Shown in pieces: positions 1 through 5,724 of a DNA stretch of 5,724 bases. Every line of letters begins with the position of its first letter. Positions within the stretch are counted from its first letter, which is position 1. The position numbers were made by a program, and so were the translations under genes. A model generated the notes under the pieces. It did not search any database. It saw only the letters and a list, made by a program, of their open reading frames with translations, and had not been told where the DNA came from. Origin of the DNA: CAZJDM01 sp964544765. Lineage in GTDB: Bacteria; Bdellovibrionota_B; Oligoflexia; CAYFLR01. Location of the stretch: contig CAZJDM010000227.1 in assembly GCA_964544765.1 (NCBI GenBank), positions 1 through 5,724 of the forward strand. The letters are read 5' to 3'.

Positions 1-216
1 TCTCCAAGTATTTGATACCCTAACAAAAACTTCGGCTTTACCTATTCCTTTACGGGTCATTTTATCGATGATCTTTCCATTAATAGTAACCGGTAATCCG
101 ATGGTACTACCAGTACCTCCCAAAGAATCATCACTGGATAATAACTCAACCGTATCACCGGTACAGGTAACAAAAATAGAAAAACAAATACCCAAAAGAA
201 ATAAAACCTTAAACAT
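1..216 (-). CDS. Secreted protein or lipoprotein with carboxypeptidase-regulatory-like (transthyretin-like) domain, partial at the left edge
   Basis: The reading frame starts with ATG at 216-214 and stays open for 72 codons to the window edge, so the C-terminus is missing. It begins MFKVLFLLGICFSIFVTC, a basic residue followed by a hydrophobic stretch ending in Cys18. FVTC is a loose lipobox (Thr at -1 is unusual), so lipid anchoring is likely but not certain, and a plain secreted protein is the alternative. A Ser/Gly/Asp-rich linker (about residues 19-40, with SSDDSLGGTGST) follows, as is common after a lipidated cysteine. From about residue 43 the run VTINGKIIDKMTRKGIGKAE, followed by VFV, fits the first strands of carboxypeptidase-regulatory-like domains (pattern G-x-V-x-D, small turn, G-x-A-x-V). 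Such domains usually serve adhesion or structural roles at the envelope. A strong GGAGG lies just upstream. The gene is divergent from the barrel/protease pair. Its exact function is unknown. Confidence 0.8.
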   Translation of the reverse strand, partial: MFKVLFLLGICFSIFVTCTGDTVELLSSDDSLGGTGSTIGLPVTINGKIIDKMTRKGIGKAEVFVRVSNTWR

Positions 217-218
217 AT

Positions 219-225
219 CTCCTCC
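219..225 (-). promoter_or_regulatory. Shine-Dalgarno site of the left-edge lipoprotein gene
   Basis: Read on the minus strand this is GGAGGAG, with GGAGG at 225-221 and four bases before the ATG. It is the strongest ribosome binding site in the window and fixes the start at 216. The spacing is at the short end of normal. Confidence 0.75.
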
Positions 226-242
226 AAAAAATAAATAATACA

Positions 243-277
243 AAACTTACTTTTGCTAATTGATAATGAGTAAGTTT
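243..277. repeat. 9-bp inverted repeat overlapping the candidate minus-strand promoter
   Basis: AAACTTACT (243-251) and its exact reverse complement AGTAAGTTT (269-277) are separated by 17 bases. The right arm covers most of the proposed -10 box (273-278) and the left arm lies in the early transcribed region. This arrangement would suit a repressor operator better than an RNA hairpin, because one arm lies at or upstream of the predicted start of transcription. Overlapping it, GTTTA (274-278) and TAAAC (281-285) form a second small inverted repeat. Function is inferred from position only. Confidence 0.35.
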
Positions 278-301
278 AGTTAAACACAATCATCTGTTCA
301 A
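273..301 (-). promoter_or_regulatory. Candidate sigma70-type promoter for the left-edge lipoprotein gene
   Basis: On the minus strand TTGAAC (301-296) and TAAACT (278-273) are separated by exactly 17 bases. Each hexamer matches the housekeeping consensus at four of six positions. Transcription would begin near 266, leaving an untranslated leader of about 50 bases before the ATG at 216. The region is very AT-rich, so chance matches are common. This was the best-spaced pair I found in the intergenic region. Confidence 0.4.
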
Positions 302-579
302 GAAAAAAACAATCTTAATTTAAATATTTTTTAAATACAACTTATCAATAAGTAATTTTTATACAACAAGGAACAAAATTATTGCTGATTACTAATCATA
401 AATTGTATCATTTCGTCATATTTGGAGCAAATATATCAATTCTTACAATGCTAATATTATTAATTTAAATACTGATATTAGATTTTTTTACAAATATTAT
501 TGCATAAACCAATAAAATATCGTAAGTTGCGTAAGATGGCTTAAATGACGTGGAAATTATAAAATCAGCATTTTACTAG

Positions 580-631
580 TCGGATTTAATTTTAATCGGA
601 TTTAGTCTGCTAGAGTCTGTTTTGCTAGAGT
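580..631 (+). repeat. Cluster of short direct repeats immediately before the barrel gene
   Basis: TCGGATTTA occurs at 580-588 and 596-604 (16-base step), GCTAGAGT at 609-616 and 624-631 (15-base step), and AGTCTG at 604-609 and 614-619. The copies are adjacent and partly interleaved, so the 52 bases look built from small duplications. They end 17 bases before the proposed ATG, which places them in the leader or promoter-proximal DNA of the rightward genes. Either slippage duplication or paired binding sites could explain them. Confidence 0.5.
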
Positions 632-648
632 ATTTAGAGAATTTTGAT

Positions 649-1440
649 ATGTTGCTAAAAATAAGTGCAACCAATCTAATCTTCATTTTCTTTGCTATAG
701 ACGCCTTTGCTGCTGGGAAGGGGCTTTTGAAGCTTGAAACTAAGTCAAATCTGCCTCATTTATTTAATAAAAAACGTGTTGTTATTACCAATTTATCTTC
801 TACATTTAAATATCCCTTTAAACAAAAGTTATTATTGACTAGTAATTTTTCTCTGACTAAAACGCAGAAGCCTTATCAGGAGGTTCTTTTGCGAGACGCT
901 GTTCTGGGAGGTAATTATTTTGCCTGGAAGTATCAAAACATATTAGATCTAAGTTATGGAGGGAACTTATTAATACCCCTAAGTAAACATTCTAATAAGG
1001 GTAGTTCACTTATAACCTCTTTATCATTTGCTCCAACCCTTGTTTATAATATTTCTAAATACATTTACCCATCTTTTAATATAATTTTAAGTTATTCACC
1101 TCGTATAACCAGGAACTTTCACCGCTATACTACTTCATATCAGGGGAACATCAATAAGGAATATTTGATAGAGAATCATCTCATGTTAAGGGTCAGTAAA
1201 AATCAAATTCAACTATCGCTAGAAGTTGGTTATAACAGCTCTTTTAATTATAGAGGGACTTATAATGCCAGGTTTTATATTACAGAGAAAATAGCTTATG
1301 TTTTAGAAAAATCTTTGATTATTTCCTTAGGTCATGGAAACGGGGGAAGCACGTTAAAACCTAATGGTTATGAATCAAATATCAGTTTTTTTAATGAAAA
1401 TCAGTCATGGTTTCACTTAGGAGTAACGTATCTAATTTAG
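649..1440 (+). CDS. Exported protein of unknown function, probable outer-membrane beta-barrel
   Basis: From ATG 649 the product is 263 residues. I prefer this start to the in-frame TTG at 622 because it begins directly with a good signal peptide: MLLK, a hydrophobic core (about residues 5-17), and AFA|A as a signal peptidase I site after residue 21. The TTG start would add nine residues, partly acidic, in front. Only a weak AGAGA (636-640) precedes the ATG. The mature part has no cysteine and alternates polar with hydrophobic or aromatic residues in about ten to twelve segments of strand length, for example around 96-110, 119-134, 140-150, 186-197, 216-229 and 253-263. Gly/Asn/Ser-rich turns separate them. 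The chain ends SWFHLGVTYLI, an alternating aromatic terminal strand like the signal read by the Bam machinery. I recognise no family. A 32-base gap to the metalloprotease implies co-transcription. A secreted beta-rich soluble protein is the alternative. Confidence 0.75.
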   Translation: MLLKISATNLIFIFFAIDAFAAGKGLLKLETKSNLPHLFNKKRVVITNLSSTFKYPFKQKLLLTSNFSLTKTQKPYQEVLLRDAVLGGNYFAWKYQNILDLSYGGNLLIPLSKHSNKGSSLITSLSFAPTLVYNISKYIYPSFNIILSYSPRITRNFHRYTTSYQGNINKEYLIENHLMLRVSKNQIQLSLEVGYNSSFNYRGTYNARFYITEKIAYVLEKSLIISLGHGNGGSTLKPNGYESNISFFNENQSWFHLGVTYLI

Positions 1441-1461
1441 ATTTAAAGGGCACATGATTTT

Positions 1462-1466
1462 AAGGG
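1462..1466 (+). promoter_or_regulatory. Ribosome binding site of the metalloprotease gene
   Basis: AAGGG lies six bases before the ATG at 1473 and supports that start, which also opens directly on the lipoprotein signal peptide. A second, similar site, AAAGGG (1445-1450), lies upstream in front of another ATG (1454) in a different frame. Confidence 0.6.
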
Positions 1467-1472
1467 CATATT

Positions 1473-4400
1473 ATGCAATCTAGATTATTATTAAACGGCA
1501 TAATTCTAAAACTCATTTTTCTCATTTTGCTTAACTTTGGTTGTGTAGAAGAAAGAAAAGAAATTTTTAGGCAAGGTCAAGGAATAGGTCTTTTTGAAAT
1601 AAGAGATTATCAAAACAAAAGAATACCTTTAACCACGGGAAATATAATTGCACATCTTCCTGCTAGTAATGCTGAAAACTTTGATACGGATCAAAAAATA
1701 ATCAATCAATTTCATTTAGTTGAGTTTCAAACTAAGGCTGAGTTTGTTAAAAATGAAGATTTCCCCTTTAGAGGAAAGGAAAATTATCAATATGAAATTA
1801 TGTACAAGGTTTCAAAAAATTTATTAAAGATATATAAAGTAGGTTTAAAAGAAATGATCCCTTCGCAAGAATGGACATACGGTGAGCCTCAAGAAGATGG
1901 TAAATTAGCAATTCCTTTATTTGCTTATCAAATTGCCTTAGTTAGAGTTGAAAAAGAAGTAGATCATAATGGGGATGAAGCTCACTTTAAAGTAGAAGTG
2001 CCGGTTGACTATAAAACAGAAGTACGGGTTAATAATACAGGTAACGCCAGTCATTTTAGACTGGTTAGCCATACACGTATTGACTTTGAGAGTATTGTAA
2101 AAAAAGATATCTTACCGGCTGATTTTTTTGATGGAGAATGGTTCTATTCTGCTACCATTGTTTCAACCTCAATCGAAGGCCATGAATTTGTTGGATCCAT
2201 TCTTACAGCCTCGCCGACAATGAATGGAGTTTCCAGAATAAAATTTATAAAAATTAAGGATCAATTAAAAGGAGTCGATTTAAATATTTTTAATCAAATA
2301 GATGAAACCAACGATCTTAATTGGTCTTCTGCTATTGAAATTCCTATAGATCCTATTGATTTTAGAACTAAACCTTTTCAATTCAGAGAAGAGGTTATAA
2401 CTGACTCTACGTTGAATGCGGTTTCCTCAAAGGAAAGATCTTATATAAGACTGCATTTGACCCGTACTAAATCAGGGGTAAAACAAAACCCAGCCGATAT
2501 TAAATTACTTAATTTTAAGCTATCTAAAGATTATGTAAGTTACACGGTTCAATACTTATCTGGGAAAATAATAGTACGTTATGCCTTAAGAAGAGCTGGT
2601 GATCCTATTCCTCAAGATAAAAGAAGAAAATATTTTAAAGAAGATCAAAAGAAATTTGGCCTATTTAAGGCTGAGAAAAATACATTATATAATGTCGATA
2701 TTTTTCGACAAGAAGATATCACCAATAATATTTATTTAAGAAGATTTTTCCCTAAAGATAATAAAATTGTCTTTCACTTTACTAAAAATAGTGCAGAAGA
2801 ATTTAAATCAATCGCTGTTGAAGCAGTTAAAAGATGGAACAAAGCCTTTGAGCTTGCTCAAACCGGTATCACGCTTTCTGTTAACCAAAAGGTCAGTGTT
2901 GATTTGGGTGATAATAGATATAAAGCTATTAATATAGTGGATGATTCTAGTAATACGGATACTAGAACGGGTCTCGGCCCATTTGTTGTTGATTCAACTA
3001 CCGGAGAAATCATATCAGCAACAGCTAATATTTTTGTCAATTCCCATAGGCAGGAATTAACCAGCTTTATTAGGAATTTTGTCTATAGTCAACTTGGAAT
3101 GTTTGACCTAAAACATGTTACTAAAACAAATCTACCGCCTATTATCTATCAAAGTACCAATAAAAATTTCAACTGGCCCATGTCCAGAGCATTTAGTAAC
3201 AATGTTTTACCCTACCAGCGAACCTTTTTTAATAGTCTTTTGACCGAAAATAAAGAAGAAAGAGGGTTTTTAAACCAATATTTTTACCAAAATAAAGAAG
3301 ACAAAAATAATAGCAAAACTATTTATAATGATTTTCTTTCTTTATTTCCTCTTAATGCAAGGAAGGGCTTTCTACATACCTGCAGTTTTTCCCATTTGGG
3401 TCATGATATAGTTGAAGAGGTTCAAAAGGGAAAAATTTGCCCTAATTTACTTGTCTATATTAAAGAACTGCAACAACGAAATGAAGGAAAAACAAAATTA
3501 ATTACTCATACCGAAGATGAGAAAAAAATATTTAAGGAATGTGCCGAAAAACTCCTTCCATCCCAGTTAATGGTAACTATTTTGCATGAACTAGGTCATA
3601 ACTTGGGTCTTAGACATAATTTCATGGCTTCAGCTGATAAAGATAATTTTTATGATGAAAAAGATTCGAATAGCAAAGCACAGTTTTCTAGTGTTATGGA
3701 TTATAGCGCACCCTTTTCTAAAGAACTGAATAAACCAGGTAAATATGATATTGCCGCAATAAGTTTTGCTTACGCAGGTAAAGTAGAACTTGAAAATGGT
3801 GAATTAATCAATCTAGATACCTCTAAATCTTTGTCTCAAAATTCTGAATTAAAAGGCAAAAAATTTAAAAAATATATGTATTGTGGCCCGGAAGATTTAA
3901 TGTATAAGGACCCTCTTTGTAATATGTTTGATGAAGGTGTCACCCCGCTTGAAATTGTAGAAAATATCATCAAAACTTATGATGCTAATTATGCTGTCGG
4001 TTACTATCTATATGATCGACCTTATAATTATCCAGCTAAGATACTTAGAAAAACGTTTTTAACTCATACCTTGCTCCCTTTAAAGAGATTTTATGATCAA
4101 TGGAGAATTCACCTAACTGATTTTGTAGGCAGCGATAATAAATATTTAGAAAAATTCACAGAAGAAGAATTTGAGGGAGTGTTAGAAAGGATGTCCAGTT
4201 CTGTCTTAAAGGAAGAGTATAATCTTTATAGACCAGCGGCTCTTAAGGTTTATGAGTTTTTAAAAAAATTATCTGTATTGCCTAATAGATATTGCGTTCT
4301 TAAAAATAAAGATACTCATGAAATGAAGGTTACTGAATTTTCTACAATTAGAGAAAATTTTTACCTTCAAACAAAAGAAAATATTTTATCTTGTTCTAAT

Positions 4401-5582
4401 AAATCAGTCGTTGAATTTTTAGCATCACAAAACCAAGAATTAGTTAAAGAGCTGGGATATCCAATAGATGATGTTAAAAATTCCACGGATATTGATAAAC
4501 CTATTGAAGTGATTGGTAATCAATTCGATAGAAAGTCAGCCATTTTATTCCTTACGCAAAGAACTCCTCCAACTTCATACCTATTGAAGGAAACCGAGTT
4601 TTTTCCCGGATTTCTAGATGAGCCACCATTTAGAAGAGAAGTGGGCGAAATTATAGAAAATAGAATATTTAAAGGGGTATCGACTAAAGAATGGGGAATT
4701 AAAGGCTTATCCGATCAAAAAGATCCTTATTACCCTAGATATGCTAAGGAGAGAAAACTTATCATGACCTTTTTTCCATCTTATTTATGTGGATTGAGAG
4801 TTCCTTTTAGTACCATTGGTCAAGACAGAATTTTTCCTTACACAAGTATGGCAGTAGACAGATATCAATTCATTGAACGTGGTGAAGTGGGAGTAAAAAT
4901 TTCCAATTCATATTATGTTGCTAAAAAAGATCAACCTTTTACCATTGCTGCCGTCAGCAAGCTAAAACAACAAAAACAAATTGATCAGGTTGACGCCCCT
5001 ACGGTCCTGAGTCAAGAAGAGTTAATGGAATTTTTCAATAAATTTAATATTCCAAAAGATTATGAAGAATTCAAGACTATTACTACTTTTGATTTGTCAC
5101 AAATTACTGCCGCTATGTATATGCACTTCCAAAAGGATAATAGTCCTAACCCTACTAGCCCCATGGGACCAACATATTCATTTGCAAATCGAAATGGAAA
5201 TGATAACGTTGCTAATGCAGAAGAAAAAGATTATCAAAATAAATCTACGTTGTTTAATGCTGTTAGTATAATAGTAGAGCAGGAAACTTCTGTTTTTTAC
5301 TATTTACAAAATAGTTTGCCGGGTAGATCAATTTATAATAATAATATGCATAGACCTTTTATTGAAATTTTACCACAGATTGAAAAAGTCTTTAAATACG
5401 ATCTAGATGATTCTTTTCATCTAGAAAATATACAAATTAGAGTAGGAAAATTTGTTGATAGTCAGTCCAATGGTAAAGTTACTTTAATTGAAGAAGATAT
5501 CATTAAAGATGATGTCGAACGTAACGCCTTAATTAGCATTATTACCCTTATTCTTCAAAACGTGTCAAAAATGAATAAATAA
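1473..5582 (+). CDS. Large zinc-dependent metalloprotease lipoprotein, met-zincin (DUF4953-type)
   Basis: The 1369-residue product starts with a 23-residue signal peptide ending LLNFG before Cys24, a probable lipidation site (Gly at -1 is typical, Phe at -2 is not). Residues 25 to about 425 are a polar region I cannot assign. Met-zincin features follow in order: an edge strand (NKIVFHF, 430-436), the helix with RWNKAFE (454-460), GP (502-503) leading to D507 and TGEI (510-513), then the zinc site HELGHNLGLRHNF with ligands H705, H709 and H715 and catalytic E706. The Met-turn SSVMDYS has its Met at 742, and YDIAAI is at 758-763. All catalytic residues are intact, so an active endopeptidase is expected. 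A pair C804/C816 (C-x11-C) precedes F-D-E-G (819-822). About 550 uncharacterised residues complete the chain. Likely location is periplasmic or surface, lipid-anchored. It is the second gene after the putative barrel gene. Family membership is confident; substrate is unknown. Confidence 0.9.
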   Translation: MQSRLLLNGIILKLIFLILLNFGCVEERKEIFRQGQGIGLFEIRDYQNKRIPLTTGNIIAHLPASNAENFDTDQKIINQFHLVEFQTKAEFVKNEDFPFRGKENYQYEIMYKVSKNLLKIYKVGLKEMIPSQEWTYGEPQEDGKLAIPLFAYQIALVRVEKEVDHNGDEAHFKVEVPVDYKTEVRVNNTGNASHFRLVSHTRIDFESIVKKDILPADFFDGEWFYSATIVSTSIEGHEFVGSILTASPTMNGVSRIKFIKIKDQLKGVDLNIFNQIDETNDLNWSSAIEIPIDPIDFRTKPFQFREEVITDSTLNAVSSKERSYIRLHLTRTKSGVKQNPADIKLLNFKLSKDYVSYTVQYLSGKIIVRYALRRAGDPIPQDKRRKYFKEDQKKFGLFKAEKNTLYNVDIFRQEDITNNIYLRRFFPKDNKIVFHFTKNSAEEFKSIAVEAVKRWNKAFELAQTGITLSVNQKVSVDLGDNRYKAINIVDDSSNTDTRTGLGPFVVDSTTGEIISATANIFVNSHRQELTSFIRNFVYSQLGMFDLKHVTKTNLPPIIYQSTNKNFNWPMSRAFSNNVLPYQRTFFNSLLTENKEERGFLNQYFYQNKEDKNNSKTIYNDFLSLFPLNARKGFLHTCSFSHLGHDIVEEVQKGKICPNLLVYIKELQQRNEGKTKLITHTEDEKKIFKECAEKLLPSQLMVTILHELGHNLGLRHNFMASADKDNFYDEKDSNSKAQFSSVMDYSAPFSKELNKPGKYDIAAISFAYAGKVELENGELINLDTSKSLSQNSELKGKKFKKYMYCGPEDLMYKDPLCNMFDEGVTPLEIVENIIKTYDANYAVGYYLYDRPYNYPAKILRKTFLTHTLLPLKRFYDQWRIHLTDFVGSDNKYLEKFTEEEFEGVLERMSSSVLKEEYNLYRPAALKVYEFLKKLSVLPNRYCVLKNKDTHEMKVTEFSTIRENFYLQTKENILSCSNKSVVEFLASQNQELVKELGYPIDDVKNSTDIDKPIEVIGNQFDRKSAILFLTQRTPPTSYLLKETEFFPGFLDEPPFRREVGEIIENRIFKGVSTKEWGIKGLSDQKDPYYPRYAKERKLIMTFFPSYLCGLRVPFSTIGQDRIFPYTSMAVDRYQFIERGEVGVKISNSYYVAKKDQPFTIAAVSKLKQQKQIDQVDAPTVLSQEELMEFFNKFNIPKDYEEFKTITTFDLSQITAAMYMHFQKDNSPNPTSPMGPTYSFANRNGNDNVANAEEKDYQNKSTLFNAVSIIVEQETSVFYYLQNSLPGRSIYNNNMHRPFIEILPQIEKVFKYDLDDSFHLENIQIRVGKFVDSQSNGKVTLIEEDIIKDDVERNALISIITLILQNVSKMNK

Positions 5583-5724
5583 GTAAATAGAGAGGTCTTC
5601 AAATTTTAATACATCCACCAGTTTGAGTTTGAATTAAGGGTGAAGAGAACCACAGACGAAAGAAAAGTTGGTAACCGTTCACCTACCCCTCAATTTTTAA
5701 CATCAGGAAATTCGAGTTTATAAA
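5583..5724. other. Downstream non-coding tail, no gene assigned
   Basis: After the TAA at 5580-5582 no convincing gene appears up to the edge. GTTTGA is tandemly doubled at 5621-5632. From about 5639 to 5692 the DNA is close to half G+C by my count, well above the surrounding coding DNA. A small frame from GTG 5640 to TAA 5723 encodes 27 residues, but it lacks a properly spaced ribosome binding site. No canonical terminator (GC-rich hairpin directly followed by a T-run) is visible for the protease gene. Confidence 0.5.
5639..5683. repeat. Nested inverted repeats in the GC-richer tail
   Basis: GGTGAA (5639-5644) is complementary to TTCACC (5678-5683). Inside it ACCA (5649-5652) can pair with TGGT (5669-5672), giving two nested helices around a 16-base purine-rich loop. 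The stretch 5670-5683 is also an imperfect palindrome by itself, GGTAACCGTTCACC. TTTTT follows at 5694-5698, ten bases after the stem, which is too far for a standard intrinsic terminator. It could be a weak terminator, a structured RNA or the edge of a small repeat element. None of these is proven. Confidence 0.35.

Larger units (their letters stand above)
217..648. other. Divergent intergenic region, AT-rich, no gene seen
   Basis: These 432 bases separate the minus-strand lipoprotein from the rightward barrel gene and contain no credible coding frame. Besides the promoter and inverted repeat near 243-301, I see three compact palindromic sites. ACTTAT/ATAAGT lies at 340-353 with a 2-base centre. 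TGATTA-C-TAATCA lies at 386-398. CTAATAT (451-457) pairs with ATATTAG (475-481), with a T-run right after it (483-489). CGTAAG occurs twice, at 521-526 and 530-535. For the rightward genes the promoter is unclear. TTTACA (487-492) matches a -35 at five of six positions, but the nearest -10-like box, TAAAAT (513-518), is 20 bases away. TATAAA at 558-563 has no good -35. I would not name one with confidence. Confidence 0.6.

Noticed and set aside
487..518. Promoter TTTACA / TAAAAT for the rightward genes
   Set aside because: The 20-base spacer is outside the usual range, and AT-rich DNA yields many such matches.
2858..3040. 60-residue minus-strand open frame inside the protease gene
   Set aside because: It lies entirely opposite the conserved GP...TGEI part of the protease and shows no ribosome binding site or recognisable features. 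It is a shadow frame.
5062..5271. 69-residue plus-strand frame rich in Leu/Ile/Cys within the protease gene
   Set aside because: It is an out-of-frame reading of the protease 3' part. The membrane-like start comes from AT-rich codons read in the wrong frame.
5639..5698. Intrinsic terminator for the protease gene
   Set aside because: The T-run starts ten bases after the stem and the helix is interrupted, so it does not fit the standard form.
5640..5723. 27-residue frame starting with GTG in the tail (begins VKRTTDERK)
   Set aside because: The AAGG directly abuts the GTG with no spacing, the frame is very short, and it overlaps the inverted repeats. Nothing supports translation.
5683..5724. 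Possible C-terminus of a convergent minus-strand gene entering from the right edge
   Set aside because: Two minus-strand frames are open from the edge (stopping at 5690 and 5683), but each gives only about 10-13 residues, too few to identify a gene.

Overview
This is an AT-rich window from what looks like a Gram-negative bacterium. Three exported proteins can be read. One is a probable lipoprotein on the minus strand, cut by the left edge. One is a cysteine-free protein with a signal peptide and outer-membrane beta-barrel character. One is a very large lipoprotein metalloprotease of the met-zincin type. Low GC, lipoboxes, a beta-barrel and a giant HNF-type met-zincin would suit a predatory or environmental member of Bdellovibrionota (Bacteriovorax-like), or another AT-rich Gram-negative lineage. 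That placement is inference, because no marker gene is present.

Layout: 1-216 (minus) is the N-terminal 72 codons of a secreted or lipid-anchored protein with the start of a carboxypeptidase-regulatory/transthyretin-like fold. 217-648 is a 432-base divergent intergenic region. It holds a plausible minus-strand sigma70-type promoter overlapped by a 9+9 bp inverted repeat, several short palindromes, and a cluster of short direct repeats just ahead of the rightward genes. 649-1440 (plus) is the putative beta-barrel. After 32 bases comes 1473-5582 (plus), the 1369-residue metalloprotease. 5583-5724 is non-coding as far as I can see. It contains a patch clearly richer in GC than its surroundings, with nested inverted repeats.

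The two rightward genes almost certainly form one transcription unit. The simplest reading is an envelope module: a lipid-anchored zinc protease in the periplasm or on the cell surface, co-expressed with an outer-membrane protein that could be its partner, anchor or export aid. The protease chemistry is well supported by intact zinc-binding and Met-turn motifs. Its substrate, the barrel's role and any link to the divergent lipoprotein are not visible from sequence. Nothing in the window marks a CRISPR array, RNA gene, transposase, integrase or phage.
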